Positions 35,805 to 47,192 of a DNA stretch of 64,000 bases are shown in pieces. The position numbers and the translations under genes are program-made. Numbering within the stretch: position 1 is the first letter of the stretch; every line of letters begins with the position of its first letter. The DNA comes from Gigaspora rosea. Taxonomy: Eukaryota > Glomeromycota > Glomeromycetes > Diversisporales > Gigasporaceae. A model generated the notes under the pieces. It made no database searches and had not been told where the DNA came from. It was given only the letters and a program-made list of their open reading frames with translations. The DNA is taken from contig QKWP01000200.1 in NCBI GenBank assembly GCA_003550325.1, positions 109,648-173,647 of the forward strand, written 5' to 3'.

Positions 35805-36909
35805 CTTTACTGAAACTTAAAAAAAAGTATATATGTTTTTATAATAAAATAATAATATTTTGAAAATATAATAAATATGCTTTTATATAAAAAAATATTT
35901 TAATAATGTTTTTATAATATATTAATAATATAATAAAAATTTTAAAAATAAAATAAAAATTTAAATCTGTTTCAAAAATATTATAAAATTATTATAAAAA
36001 CATTATTATTATATTTTAAAAATAGTTTAAAATAAATTGTTTAAAAATATTTTAAAATATTATTTTAATATTATTAAAAATATTATAAAAACATTATTGC
36101 TATATTTTAAAAATACTTTAAAATAAATTTTTTAAAAATGTTTTTAAAGCATTATTTTAATATTATCAAAATTATTATAAAAATATTATTATTATATTTT
36201 AAAAATAGTTTAAAATAAATTGTTTAAAAATGTTTAAAACATTATTTTAATATTATCAAAATTATTATAAAAACATTATTATTATTATTTAAAAATAACT
36301 TAAAATAAACTTTTAAAAATGTTTTTAATACATTATTAAAAATATTGTAAAAATATTATTATTATATTTTAAAAAAAATTTAAATAATTTTTTATAATAT
36401 TTTTAAAACATTATTTTAATATTATTAAAAATATTATAAAAACATTATTATTATATTTTAAAAATATATTAAAATAAGTTTTTTAAAAATATTTTTTAAA
36501 CCAAAATTATTTTTAAAAAATGCTTATATCTCGTAATTTTGCTTATGAAACCATTCTTTGTATTTTAACAAAAAATCTTTTTTGCAAGATTTTGGGGTAA
36601 ACACATTTGTCTAAATCATTATATTATTGATTTGTTTTATTTATATTATATTTAATATTATAAAATATATTATAATATAATATATTTATATAATATAAAT
36701 ATTTATATTATACTATAAATATGAAATTTATTTAGTTTAATAATGTTTTAAAAATGTTTTTATTAATATTACTAAAACAGTTTTAATATATATTATTTAT
36801 ATTATTATTATTAACTTATAACTAGTAATTATTATGTTTTTTAAAATATAATAAAAACATAATAGATATATAATCATACTATTTTTAATTTTTTATAGTT
36901 TTAGTAAAG
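35805..36909. mobile_element. 1.1-kb almost GC-free inverted-repeat insertion
   Basis: The ends CTTTACTGAAACTTAAAAAA and, inverted, CTTTACTAAAACTATAAAAA are inserted exactly inside the conserved GAGCTCTACAAC of a palindrome arm, duplicating TC (35803-35804 and 36910-36911). The interior is nearly pure A/T, built of imperfect repeats of AATATTATAAAAACATTATT, TATTATATTTTAAAAATA and TTTAAAAATGTTTTTAA. There is no coding capacity. This could be a mobile repeat-bearing element or an expanded array; the clean ends favour mobility. Confidence 0.75.
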
Positions 36910-37306
36910 TCTACAACTTTCAATTAGGCAACATGACTTATTAACTTAGTAAGAAAATTATTTTTCCTTGGGAGATCTTGGCATTTTGTCTATAAGTAAT
37001 TTACATAGTAATTTGCATCACGTTATACTATGATCTTGCATTAGTTGACTGACAGATCATCAATTAATAAATTTTGCGATACAACAATTAAAAGCTTTTG
37101 ATACTATAATCTAAAAATCGATTTACTGAGATTTACTAATAGTAATACAGATCTACAGATCTAATAATCCTGTTTAAACAGGTTTTGTTAATCATGAATA
37201 ATTTATTTTAGATTGTTTTCATTTTGTGTAACAAAATAGTTTTTGCTAATTTTCTCAAAACCCGTGATCGGCCAAATTCTCTGATTTCTACTTTTGAGGG
37301 CCCATA

Positions 37307-38793
37307 TGTTACTATATAAGTATGAAATAATGCTCAGGAATTCTAATTTAAAAATCTGAAATTCTAAAATAGTATATATAGATTCAATTAACACCTATGG
37401 GCATCCCAAATTAATGTGTATTCCTATAAATAAATAAAATAAATAAATAAATAAAATGTGCTTTGTAATAGTTTTATAATGAGCAAATTTATTTCTTAAA
37501 TTAACAAAATTTTTTCAAATTAAAATAATTCTAATAGTAGTAAAACATCAAAAATGGTTCAGTAGTTTGCTTGCAATGCCTCTTTAAAGTTTTGCAATAT
37601 TTGTTTATCTTTGTTTACAAAAGTAAACATATTGCAAAACTTTGATAAAGTATTGCAGATGAACTACTAAAATTTTACTACAACTATGTTAGTAAATATA
37701 CAGCATTATATATCTGAAACCAATATTTAATATATATACTATATATTATATTTAACATCATATAAGTTGATTATATTTCTGTTATTGTTTTGTTGATTAG
37801 TTGAATATGATTGGTTGTATATTATATAATATTATCAGATAGACAAACATTGCTAATTAAACCTTTTATAAAAATAGAAAATCCTCCACTTTACTTTGGA
37901 CTAATTATCTATAAAAATTTTTAAAAAACATCTTATTTTTTTTAAATTATCACTCCACTTTTGTTTCAGAAAATGCTCATTTTTCAGAATAAAATATATA
38001 CAAATTCCTGGTTAATCCTATAGAACTATAGTAAATTCTGTGTAAAAATCAAATCCATATAAGATTTAGCTTATAATTTTTTGTACTTTATTATAATTAG
38101 AGGCTGAATCTTATCCAAATTTGATTTTTACCTAGAATTTATCATGGTTCTATAAGAATAACCAGGAATTTGTAAATATCATGTTCTAAAAAATGAACAT
38201 TATTAGAATGATAATAGAATAATAATCTAGAGAAAATCTGATATGTTTTTTGAATTTTTTTATAAAAATTAGAATTATTTCTACTTGAAAAACATCTTTA
38301 TTAAAGCCAAAAATAGGGTCACTTAATATTAAATCTAGTTTTAGAGCACTTTTTTATTCTTATTATAAATAAATACTATTTATTATAGTTAGAGATGCGA
38401 ATTTAATTCTTGTTTCAAAATAATATATATGTTTATATTTGAAATAATATATAGATTAATTAATTAATATGCAAGTAGAATTATTTTGTAATTGTATAGT
38501 ATATAATGTACAACAAAATAAACCTGCTATAAAATCTATTATTGTGTAGAAATCTTTGTTTATATTCAAAAGGGCTCTAAAAATTTAGTACAGAGGTTAT
38601 ACATTATGTATTTTAGCAAAAACCTCTAAAATTTGAGAAGCAAAAGATAGGTTTTGGCAATTATCTTGGTATTCAATAGTCCAATTTGAATAGCTTTTTT
38701 TAAAAATAAAGCTCTTAGTAAGGTGTATTTAACAGAAAAAGTTCATTCAATTTTGATCACTGGATAAAAAATTATTTAAGTAAATATAGTTGT
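37307..38793. other. AT-rich stretch with two foldback sequences
   Basis: No gene is supported. It holds an (AAAT)n run at 37421-37456, a hairpin at 37535-37682 (GTAGTAAAA ends, AAAGTTTTGCAATAT arms) and a ~235-bp inverted repeat at 37970-38205 (ACAAATTCCTGGTTA arms, AAAATCAAAT and ATAAGATT. blocks). The last two look like small foldback elements without defined target duplications. Confidence 0.55.
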
Positions 38794-38801
38794 GTTATTT
38801 C

Positions 38802-41027
38802 TAGAGATGGGCACCATGCGCATGATTCATGCATGCGCATTGTCTAAGCAATTTAATACTAATATGCCCATACAAAAAAGATAATTGATAATAAATAACT
38901 TTATAGTTTTGCTACCAAAATAACTAACTTGGTGTGACTAGTGCTTCTAGATCCAGTCCAGGTTTGGTCTAATCTGAGTCTGATCTGGGATCAAATCAAA
39001 CTCAGACTCCAAAATTTATTAATTTCAAACTTTTCAAACTTAAGTTTGCAAACTAACTGAATCCAAATATGTTTATATGTATTTTTTGTGCTGATCAAGT
39101 TTATTTAGTACATAAAGTTAGAAGTAATTAGTAAAATTTTATGAATCATAAGATTTTATAGAGTATTATTAATAAAATTTTACAAAATCTTAAAATTCAC
39201 GACTTTACATTAATTAATTCTAACAAAACACACTAAGTAAACTTGTTCAGCGCCTAAAAATACATTAAATTAAAAGGGTTGTTTTTATTTTACATTACTT
39301 GAAATTTGGAGAAAAGATGCATAATTTTGGATTTTTGATCAAAAAAGTCAAATTTAAGCATCTTTTCTCCAGATTTCAAGTAAAATAAAAACAACCCTGC
39401 CGATTTAATGTATTTTTAGGTGCTGAACAAGTTTACTTAGTGCATTAAGTTAGAAATAATTAGTAAAATTTTGTGAATCATAAGATTTTATAGAATTTTA
39501 TTAGTAAAATTCTATAAAATCTTAAAATTCACAAATTTTTATTAATTAATTCTAACAAAATGCATTAAGTAAACTTGTTCAGCACCTAAAAATACATTAA
39601 ATCGGCAGGGTTGTTTTTATTTTACTTGAAATTTGGAGAAAAGATGCTTAAATTTGACTTTTTTGATCAAAAATCCAAAATTATGCATCTGTTCTCCAAA
39701 TTTCAAGTAAAATAAAAACAACCCTGCCGATTTAATGTATTTTTAGGTGCTGAACAAGTTTACTTAGTGCATTTTGTTAGAATTAATTAGTAAAATTTTA
39801 TGAATTATAAGATTTTATAGAATTTTATTAATAAAATTCTATAAAATCTTATGATTTACAAAATTTTACTAATTAATTCTAACTTAATGCACTAAGTAAA
39901 CTTGTTCAGCACCTAAAAATGCATTAAATTGGCATATTGTTTTTATTATACTTGAAATTTGGAGAAAAGATGCTAAATTTGACTTTTTTGATCAAAAATC
40001 CAAAATTATGCATCTTATTCTCCAAATTTCAAGTAAAATAAAAACAACTCTGCCGTTAATGTATTTTTAGGTGCTGAACAAGTTTACTTAATGCGTTTTA
40101 TTAGAATTAATTAATAAAAAGTCGTGTATTTTAAGATTTTGTAAAATTTTATTAATAAAATTCTATAAAATCTTATGATTCACAAAACATTACTAATGAA
40201 TTCTAACTTAATTAACTAAGTAAAATTGTTTAGCACCTAAAAATACATTAAATTGGCTAATTTGTTTTTATTTTACTTGAAATTTTGAGGAAGGATGCTT
40301 AAATTTGACTTTTTTGATCAAAAATCTAAAATTATGCATCTTTTCTCTAAATTTCAAGAAAAATAAAAACAACCTTGCCGATTTAATGTATTTTTAGGTG
40401 CTGGGCAAGTTTACTTAGAGAACTAAGTAAGAATTTATTAGTAAATTTTATGAATCATAAGATTTTGAAGAATTTTATTAATAAAATTCTATAAAATCTT
40501 ATTTTTCATAATTTTTTACTAATTAATTCTAACTTAATGCATTAAATAATCGTGTTCAGCAGCTAAAAATAATTAAACCGGTAGGTTTGTTTTCATTTTA
40601 CTTAAAATTTGGTGAAAAGATGCATAAATTTGACTTTTCTGATCAAAAATCTAAAATTATGCATCTTTCCTCCAAATTTCAAGTAAAATAAAAATAACTT
40701 AGCCAATTTAATGTATTTTTAGGTGCTTAACAAGTTTACTTAGTGAACTAAGTTAGAATTAATTAGTAAAGTTCTGTGAATCATAAGATTTTGTAAAATT
40801 TTATTAATAAAATTCTATAAAATCTTATAATTCACAAATTTTTATTAATTAATTCTTACTTCTTGCACTAAGTAAACTTGTTCAGCATCAAAAAATACAA
40901 ATAAAATATTTAGACTTAGACTAGTCTGCAGACTTCTGACCAAAATTAGCTATAATATGCATGCATGCATGCATGCAGCATACCATGCGCATGCATGGTG
41001 TAGAAAAATACCATTTTGCCTTCTCTA
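38802..41027. mobile_element. hAT-like GCATGC element carrying a satellite array
   Basis: The ends TAGAGATGGGCACCATGCGC and, inverted, TAGAGAAGGCA are flanked by GTTATTTC (38794-38801) and GTCATTTC (41028-41035), 7 of 8 identical. GCATGCATGC and ATGCGCATG blocks lie just inside both ends, as in the 164-bp relative at 29770-29933. The difference in size is due to a ~2-kb segment (38938-40932) with the TAGTGCTTCTA leader and the 327-bp palindromic satellite. Confidence 0.85.
38938..40932. repeat. Palindromic ~327-bp satellite, long locus (about 5.5 units) with leader
   Basis: The leader TAGTGCTTCTAGA and GTCTGA-rich DNA (38938-39080) are followed by units starting with TGCTGAACAAGTTTACTTAG at about 39088, 39420, 39748, 40070, 40398 and 40722, so steps are 322-332 bp. 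Each unit is two fused palindromes: A, centred on AATTTTATTAATAAAATT; B, centred on TTTTTTGATCAAAAA, with TTGAAATTTGGAGAAAAGAT arms. The last unit stops after palindrome A and is followed by AGACTAGTCTGCAGAC. The locus at 4709-5535 has the same leader and unit. Confidence 0.9.
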
Positions 41028-41515
41028 GTCATTTCAGCAAATTAGATCAAAATTGACCAAAATCCAGTTATGACCTATATAAAGATATTTGGGGTTCTTA
41101 TTCAAATAAGTTTTTATATTTAATATTAATTGATTTTATTGATATTGATATATATTACTATAAAATACCATATACAATATTCTATTATAAATAAGCTTGA
41201 AATTTTAAACTTTATTTAAATTTTATAAATCTATAAAATTTAAATAAATAAATTTTTATTAAACTTGATTAGATAATTGTCAAGATATTTGAGTTTAAAA
41301 TTTCAAAAAAGGGTGTACTTATTTATGATAGAATATGTTAGACAATTGGCATCTGTTATACTCTACCAGTTTTAAAATCTCTAGTAGATCCATGGGTCTT
41401 TTGTATAGGTATGGATCTGATAAATGAAGAGTTTATTCTATTTTGTATTTGCTGATCTGTAGAATTAAACTATACTATTCTGCAAATAGTCACATGCTAA
41501 TTGGGTATAAATTTA

Positions 41516-42028
41516 AGGATAGAGTATATGTAGATCAATTTTTATATAATATGCATGGCAAATCAAAACTTATATAGAGAATAAAAACAGACCATAATAA
41601 AAATTTTTGAGAACACAATCAATTTTTTCAAAATCTTATATTTTGTAAATTAAAATATACTCTTTCTAAAGATATAAATTTTAATAAACAAATTTTTTAA
41701 AAAAGTATACTTGTATATATTAAAAAGTTTGTCACAATGGCCTCAAATTTGCTACGGTACACAAAATCATTAATTTTGATTAGTTAGATCATATGATCAT
41801 CATATGATTTTTGTAAACAAAAAACAATACCCAATCTTTAACTACATGCTTCTCAATATATATCTAACCAATATTAATGATTTTACTATCATTAGAATTG
41901 CAAATATCTATTCTACAATTTTTTAATAAATTTTAAAATAACTACTTAATAAAATTTTCTTTAATTTTAAAAGAAAAAATTTTTGCTATCAAAATCATAT
42001 GAAAATTGATCTATGTATACTCTACTTT
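41516..42028. mobile_element. TA-target non-autonomous element (AGRGTAGAT..ATCAATTTT family)
   Basis: The left end AGGATAGAGTATATGTAGAT and, inverted, AAAGTAGAGTATACATAGAT are flanked by TA at 41514-41515 and 42029-42030. The interior has TTAGATCATATGATCATCAT, shared in part with the element at 54005-54381. It is 513 bp and non-coding. Confidence 0.75.
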
Positions 42029-42454
42029 TAAACAAACTACATTAAATATATTTTTTCATTTAAAAAAACAACAAAGTATACAGTATATTAACCCTTTTTT
42101 CTACCCTAAACTCATTTCTCACTTTTGGAAAATACTATAAAAATTAGAAAACATAGTAATGAATAAGTATAAAAAATATTTATTCACTGTCTTATTATAA
42201 TTGTATGACAAAATTTATATATACAAAATTAGTTGATGATATTTAGAAAAAAGTTGTATTAAAAAAATCTCTAAGCATCTCTAAGCATATATTATTTGGA
42301 TCCAAAAATGATATGATTTAGAGGTTTTTTATTTAAAATCTGATTGTATTTCTGTTATAATTTGAATTCTCCTTTTTAATAATATTTTTTTATAGAAATT
42401 TACATGTTATTTTTGCAAGATTTAATTTTAATAAATATTATTATTATTTTTTTT

Positions 42455-44300
42455 GGCAATTCTGCCTTTATTGACTAAAGAATGCGCATGTTATTACATA
42501 CAAAGATCTTTAACTACTGCCTTTAACCCTTCTTTTTCTACAATAAATCTCACCCAGCTGCTCAGGAGTGCCCAAATATAATCTGTCATAGCAACTGTTT
42601 TTCTATCCTTGGGCTTTCAACTCACTAAAGGTACTCTCTTGGGTTGATGAAAGGCGGTTGCTAGCCAGTCAAGATTGTATTAAGTTCATTTAATAATTGG
42701 TCTTTAAAGCCCAGACCAAGTAGATTTTAAATTAGTTTGAACTAAATTGTTCAAAAGATTTTTCATCATATTCTAATTTTTTTTCCCTTCTGCTTCATGC
42801 TCTGATTCGGCTCTTTTTAAGGTCTTTTGATTCAAGCTTTTCTTGGGTAGTCTACTTTTTTCCTCTTGTCTTTGTTTGAGATACTCTGATTTTTCTCTTA
42901 TTCGTTGACTACCTTGCATCTAAAGACCTATATAACCTGTTTGAAGCTTCTTCTAAGCTCGTGTGTATATTGGTGATTAGTATTTTGCTTTTCTATGCTT
43001 TTACTAAAGTTACTTAAAAAGACTCCTTTTATAAATTTATTCGATATTCTATTCCGATGTTCTTAATGATCCAATTAACAACACTTCTGCACTAGCATCG
43101 AATGGTATAAGGACATTTCCATTTTTCTTTTTCCTACCCCTAGCCAGAATCTGCTCTTTTATAGCAAGATTTGCAGCCTTGAATTCAATTTTATTTCAAA
43201 AAATTTCATATAACTAACACCTTGCTAAGTGCTCCAAATCTTCTTTCTCACGAAAACAAGCTATACAAATATCCATTGGATACAATACTGAGTTCCTTTT
43301 ATGCAGTGTACTTAGAGTAGGCAGCAGGGTTGGGCAACTGGACAATTGAACAATTGGAAATTTGTTTAGTGTCCAGTGTCCTAATTGTCCAGTGAAAAGC
43401 AATGGATTAAGAAAAATAATTACTGGACAACAAAAATTAAAAAAAATTATAATTTTTAAAATTTTAAACAAAAAAAATTAAATAAACTATATACTGTAAT
43501 TAACCAATTCTGTTAAAATTGATAACTTAAAAAAATTAATTTATTAAGCCTGTGTCTGCTATATAATATAATATTTAGAATGTTTTCAAGTCTGATATCT
43601 CTCAAAACCTGCTTACTATGCATATTGCTTTGGAAGGTTAACATCATTTGAAATACTATCCTTTACAATTGTAAGCAAATTGGTTGCAAATAGATATCTT
43701 ATTTAGTTAAATATGTATTATGTGGCCAACATATTTATTGCTTATTAATTTTTTCAAATGTACTGTATGTGCTAATAGAATTTTTGACTAATATACAAGA
43801 ATTAAACTAAATTTTAAAATTAAATAAGAATAAAATTAAATTAAATCAAAGGTATAATGCATTATTATAAAATTTTAACTACATTTTTAAGAATTAGCTA
43901 GAGCAATCCTCTGGGGGTACTAGTTGTTTGAAAAGATATATTGTGCTTTGACTAATTTATTTATTTATTGAATTTTTTTATAAATATGTCACTGGACACT
44001 GGACATGCACTGGACATTACACTGGACAATTTGGAAACTTCCAGTGTTTAGTGAAAAAGCACTGGATATACAGCTTGCTCAATCCTGGTAAGCAGTAAGT
44101 TATTTAGGTACTTTGTATCAAACACCTATTTTCTGCTATATTTCATACTTCTACATCTTGATCCTGCATTTTTTTCAAATTCTGCCAAATTTCTTTCTAA
44201 TTGATTTTTGTTTCTATACTAATTCTACTATCTAAATGCTCTATACTACTTGTAAGTAAGCATTCTACACTACAGTCTCAGATATTACCAAATATAGAAA
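42455..44300 (-). pseudogene. LINE C-terminal region with Cys/His zinc-like motif
   Basis: The motif CIACFREKEDLEHLARC (43214-43275, minus) is a CX2CX(n)HX3C motif typical of the C-terminus of fungal and plant LINE polyproteins. Upstream fragments (SSIEHLDSRISIE, ETKIN.KEIWQNL) lie at 44090-44290, across the hAT-like insertion 43325-44087. Downstream, Lys/Glu-rich fragments run to a last in-frame stop near 42495. The open frame at 43214-43471 is a chimera of transposon end and LINE sequence. Confidence 0.65.
43325..44087. mobile_element. hAT-like element with CAGGG ends and CACTGGACA subterminal repeats
   Basis: The ends CAGGGTTGGGCAA and, inverted, CAGGATTGAGCAA are the canonical CARRG-type hAT terminus. 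They are flanked by GTAGGCAG (43317-43324) and GTAAGCAG (44088-44095), 7 of 8 identical. CACTGGACA / TGTCCAGTG words occur four or more times near each end. It is 763 bp and non-coding. It lies inside the LINE's C-terminal coding region, interrupting it immediately before STLHKRNSVLYPMDIC. Confidence 0.92.
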
Positions 44301-44344
44301 TTGATTGATGATATGTGGATGAATTTTCTAGAAAAAATCTGATA

Positions 44345-44665
44345 ATTTATATCTATATATATTAAAAACCTGTACAAATCGTTACATAAAAAAATTTTTT
44401 TTGTCACAAAAAAAAATAACTAAGTGCATTATTTTTGATATGTAGTTTCAAAATCCCACCTAATCCCACAACATTTCATAAGGTGATTCCTATGAGGTGA
44501 GTGCATTCTTGTTAAACCTATAAGTTTAAATCTTGTATAAGTTGTTATATAAAAAAAAATTATTTTTATTGAGATACAAAAAGCAAAATAACTAAATACA
44601 TTATTTTAAGATGTATTTTCAGAATCCGCCTAATCCATGACAATTTATAAGGTGGTTACACAATA
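44345..44665. repeat. Two-copy ~180-bp direct repeat
   Basis: The order TGTACAAATCGTTACATAAA, AACTAAGTGCATTATTTTTG, TTTCAAAATCCCACCTAATC, CATAAGGTG at 44365-44485 recurs as TGTATAAGTTGTTATATAAA, AACTAAATACATTATTTTAA, TTTTCAGAATCCGCCTAATC, TATAAGGTG at 44535-44655. Confidence 0.65.
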
Positions 44666-45718
44666 AGCAAATGAAGAAGTGAGTGCTTTATAGCTTTATA
44701 TGCTAGAGATCAAGTAGAATGGTAATATAAAAAAAAAACTTTTTTAGTTTGGGCATGAAAAAAAATCATTGTGGAAATCAGTTTTCATTAACTCTTTCAT
44801 ATTTCATAGAGTTGTTTTTTTAGTAACTTGACATTGTTCCTTAATATCATCACATATAGTATTATCGTTCATTGGTTGATATCACCGTTTACTGGTGTTA
44901 TCTTTGGAGATTACTGGTGCCAACACTTGTTTGCACATTATAATGAATATGATAAGATAAAGTATGATATATATAATATGGAGCAACAAAAGATAGCAAG
45001 TATAAATAAGGATACTGATAATTGCATGAAATTATTTCAATTTAGAGTCTTGGTAATGTTAAAGAATTGAAAAAGAAGAATTTGGCTCTATGATTATAGT
45101 TACATATAAACTATTTGTTACTGTACTGCTTGACTATTAATCTAACCAATGGCGAAGTAAGGCAGCACATCAAAGAAGGTAAAGTTTGTTTTTTTTGTTT
45201 AAGTGCGAGAGAAATTAATTAATTTTTAACTTTCCTTATATATATACTTTTGACTTTAAATTAATTACATCAATAACATACGATATTTAACTCAACCTTA
45301 ATTACATCACAAGGTATTTGATTTTTCTTATTTTTATGTGCTTTATCTAACTCTTAATTGATCTTAATTGATCTTTAATTAATTTCCAACATATGTAATC
45401 TCGGCATAATTACCTTAACTGAACCCGAATAGTCATTTAAACCAATTCACCACTCAAGTATTATTATTATTAGAATTAATTTTTCCAACTTAAAACTTTT
45501 ATTTTTTGGAGACCAAAAAGGACAAGAATTTATTTTAATTTTTTTTGATTACTCTAACTTTCTTTTTACCTGATCTTGCATTTATTATAACCCCTCTTAC
45601 CACATACTTCGAGACCCAAGTTTCTTTAGAGAACCAATCCTTACTGTGACACTATTTAATAATTACAACTGTTATACTTTAAGCGAAAAAAAGAAAATGT
45701 AGTACAGCATTTCAACAA

Positions 45719-45828
45719 AATGGCATTATGGATTTATAGCATTATGGCATTGTAGCAATACCGCGTTACAGCATTATGACATTACGACATTACAGCATTA
45801 CAGTATTATTGCATTATGGTTTTATGGC
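45719..45828. repeat. Degenerate GCATTA(T/C)-G/A minisatellite
   Basis: GCATTATG, GCATTGTA, GCGTTACA, GCATTATGA, CATTACGA and CATTACA units of 8-10 bp repeat about 11 times. Confidence 0.75.
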
Positions 45829-46399
45829 TCAGTGCAATTATGGCAAAAATATGCATGTGCCATAGCCGTATTAATTTGTAAAATTAATTCTACCACCTAC
45901 TATATTTATACCCATGAGCTGATTATAATGATTAATCTGAAGGAAGAATATTAAGTATTGCAAAATAAGTATTATAGTTCACTATTGGTTAATTTGTTGA
46001 CTAATAAATAATCCTCTTACGAACAGAATAATTCTTATATTTGTAGGCTGATAACATTAATGAAATGATTAAGGTGAAATATATAATAGCGACAGGTATT
46101 ATGCTGATTTGTTGCATTAGTAATAGAAATAAGACTAGGGTTTGGAATCAGATTAGTGGTATTTTGATTAGAATAGAGTTAGTATTAGAGATTAGGTTCA
46201 AGTTAAAATTGATATTAGGGTTAAAATAGAATAAGATTTAGAGTTAGATATAGTATTTGTTAAACAAACGATTAGAATTATTATATAAAAATTGGAAAAA
46301 AAATTAAACTTAATAAAATATTTAATATTAGTTACTATTGTCGATTATATAAATATATATATAACTTTTTAATTATAATATAAATATATCGATATATAA

Positions 46400-46734
46400 G
46401 GCCATATAAAGTTAATTATTGGTTCTCATAACATGAGACAAAAAAAATGACCCGGCCGGACTTTTATTTAAAAATTTTTAAAATTTTTTAAATTATAAAA
46501 TTTAAATTTTAATTTTAAAAAATAATAACCTGGCATTATAGTATTAAATAAAGTAATGACCTGCTTGCCTGGACTTTATTTAAAAAATTTTAAATATAAA
46601 AATTTTAAATTTTTTAAAAAAATTTTTTTGAAATTCCACCCGGCTATTAAAACATATAAAAAATTTTTTTCAAAAAAATTTCAAATTATGACCCAGCTGG
46701 GTTATGAGAACCAAAAAATTAAGTTTATATGGCC
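46400..46734. mobile_element. Harbinger-like MITE, GGCCATATAAA family
   Basis: The ends GGCCATATAAAGTTAATTAT and, inverted, GGCCATATAAACTTAATTTT share a TTGGTTCTCATAAC block and are flanked by TAA at 46397-46399 and 46735-46737. Repeated (T/A)GACC(C/T)(G/A)GC.(T/G)GG words are scattered inside (46450, 46558, 46638, 46689). It is 335 bp and non-coding. Confidence 0.82.
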
Positions 46735-46967
46735 TAAAAATTAAACAAATAAATTAAATTAAATCTTGTTTGAAATTTATTTTATTATATATAATAAAAA
46801 TCTTACTGTATATATATTTATTTATTGTTAATTTTTTGATATAAATTTTAATTTTAAAAATTAGCTCTCCGGACTTATACTTTACTAGGTAAAGAAATAA
46901 GCCAATATACAATACCGAATATTTTTATAATTTTGATGACGAATCGATAAATAATAGAAAATCAAAA

Positions 46968-47192
46968 AGGCGCTGCTCAAGTATCGATTTGTGTATATCA
47001 CCCAAAGTTCAAGCCAATTATTGCAGAGTTACAGTATTTTTTTCTTCAAAATATAAGCATTTCCAAACTTTGCTATTGTAAAGTATTATGATACCTACTC
47101 TAGAGATTGAATAATTTTATTATTTAATATATTTTGAAGAAAAAAATACTAAGGTGCTGCAGCAATCATCAACCCAAACTTTGGAGGGCTGC
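46968..47192. mobile_element. Small foldback element
   Basis: CCAAAGTT, ATTGC.G and AGTATTTTTTTCTTCAAAATATA blocks are present in inverted order in both halves around a loop near 47080. The outer boundary is approximate because the two ends (GGCGCTGC and GGGCAGCCC) are only partly alike. Confidence 0.55.

Larger units (their letters stand above)
34328..37060. mobile_element. GAGCTC-family palindromic element, tandem double copy
   Basis: The ends ATGATCCGCCAGTCAACT and, inverted, ATGATCTGTCAGTCAACT bound two successive palindromes. Palindrome 1 spans about 34380-34755, palindrome 2 about 35500-35804 plus 36910-37000. Each arm shows ACCCAAGGAAAAATATTTTT, ACTAAGTTAATGA.TCATG, GAGCTCGTCGAGACGCATCT and CGATTGGGCGACTATATAAA. 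Element 34761-35493 separates the two palindromes and element 35805-36909 splits the last arm. It is non-coding. Confidence 0.75.
34217..37304. mobile_element. TGGGCCC-family TA element, copy split by a stack of insertions
   Basis: The left end TGGGCACTCAAAAGTAGAAA (34217) and the right end, inverted TGGGCCCTCAAAAGTAGAAA (37304), are flanked by TA at 34215-34216 and 37305-37306. The outer segments 34217-34327 and 37061-37304 are colinear with the complete 362-bp copy at 33024-33385. The ~2.7 kb between them is foreign: a GAGCTC-family palindromic unit that itself contains two further elements. Confidence 0.88.

Noticed and set aside
39088-40890. Regularly spaced repeats as a CRISPR array
   Set aside because: Units of ~327 bp are palindromic along their whole length, with no short conserved repeat separated by unique spacers, and the sequence is eukaryotic.
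43214-43471. A single 85-residue minus-strand protein with a hydrophobic start and CIAC..HLARC tail
   Set aside because: The first half is the end of the hAT-like element and only the second half is LINE; it is a junction artefact.
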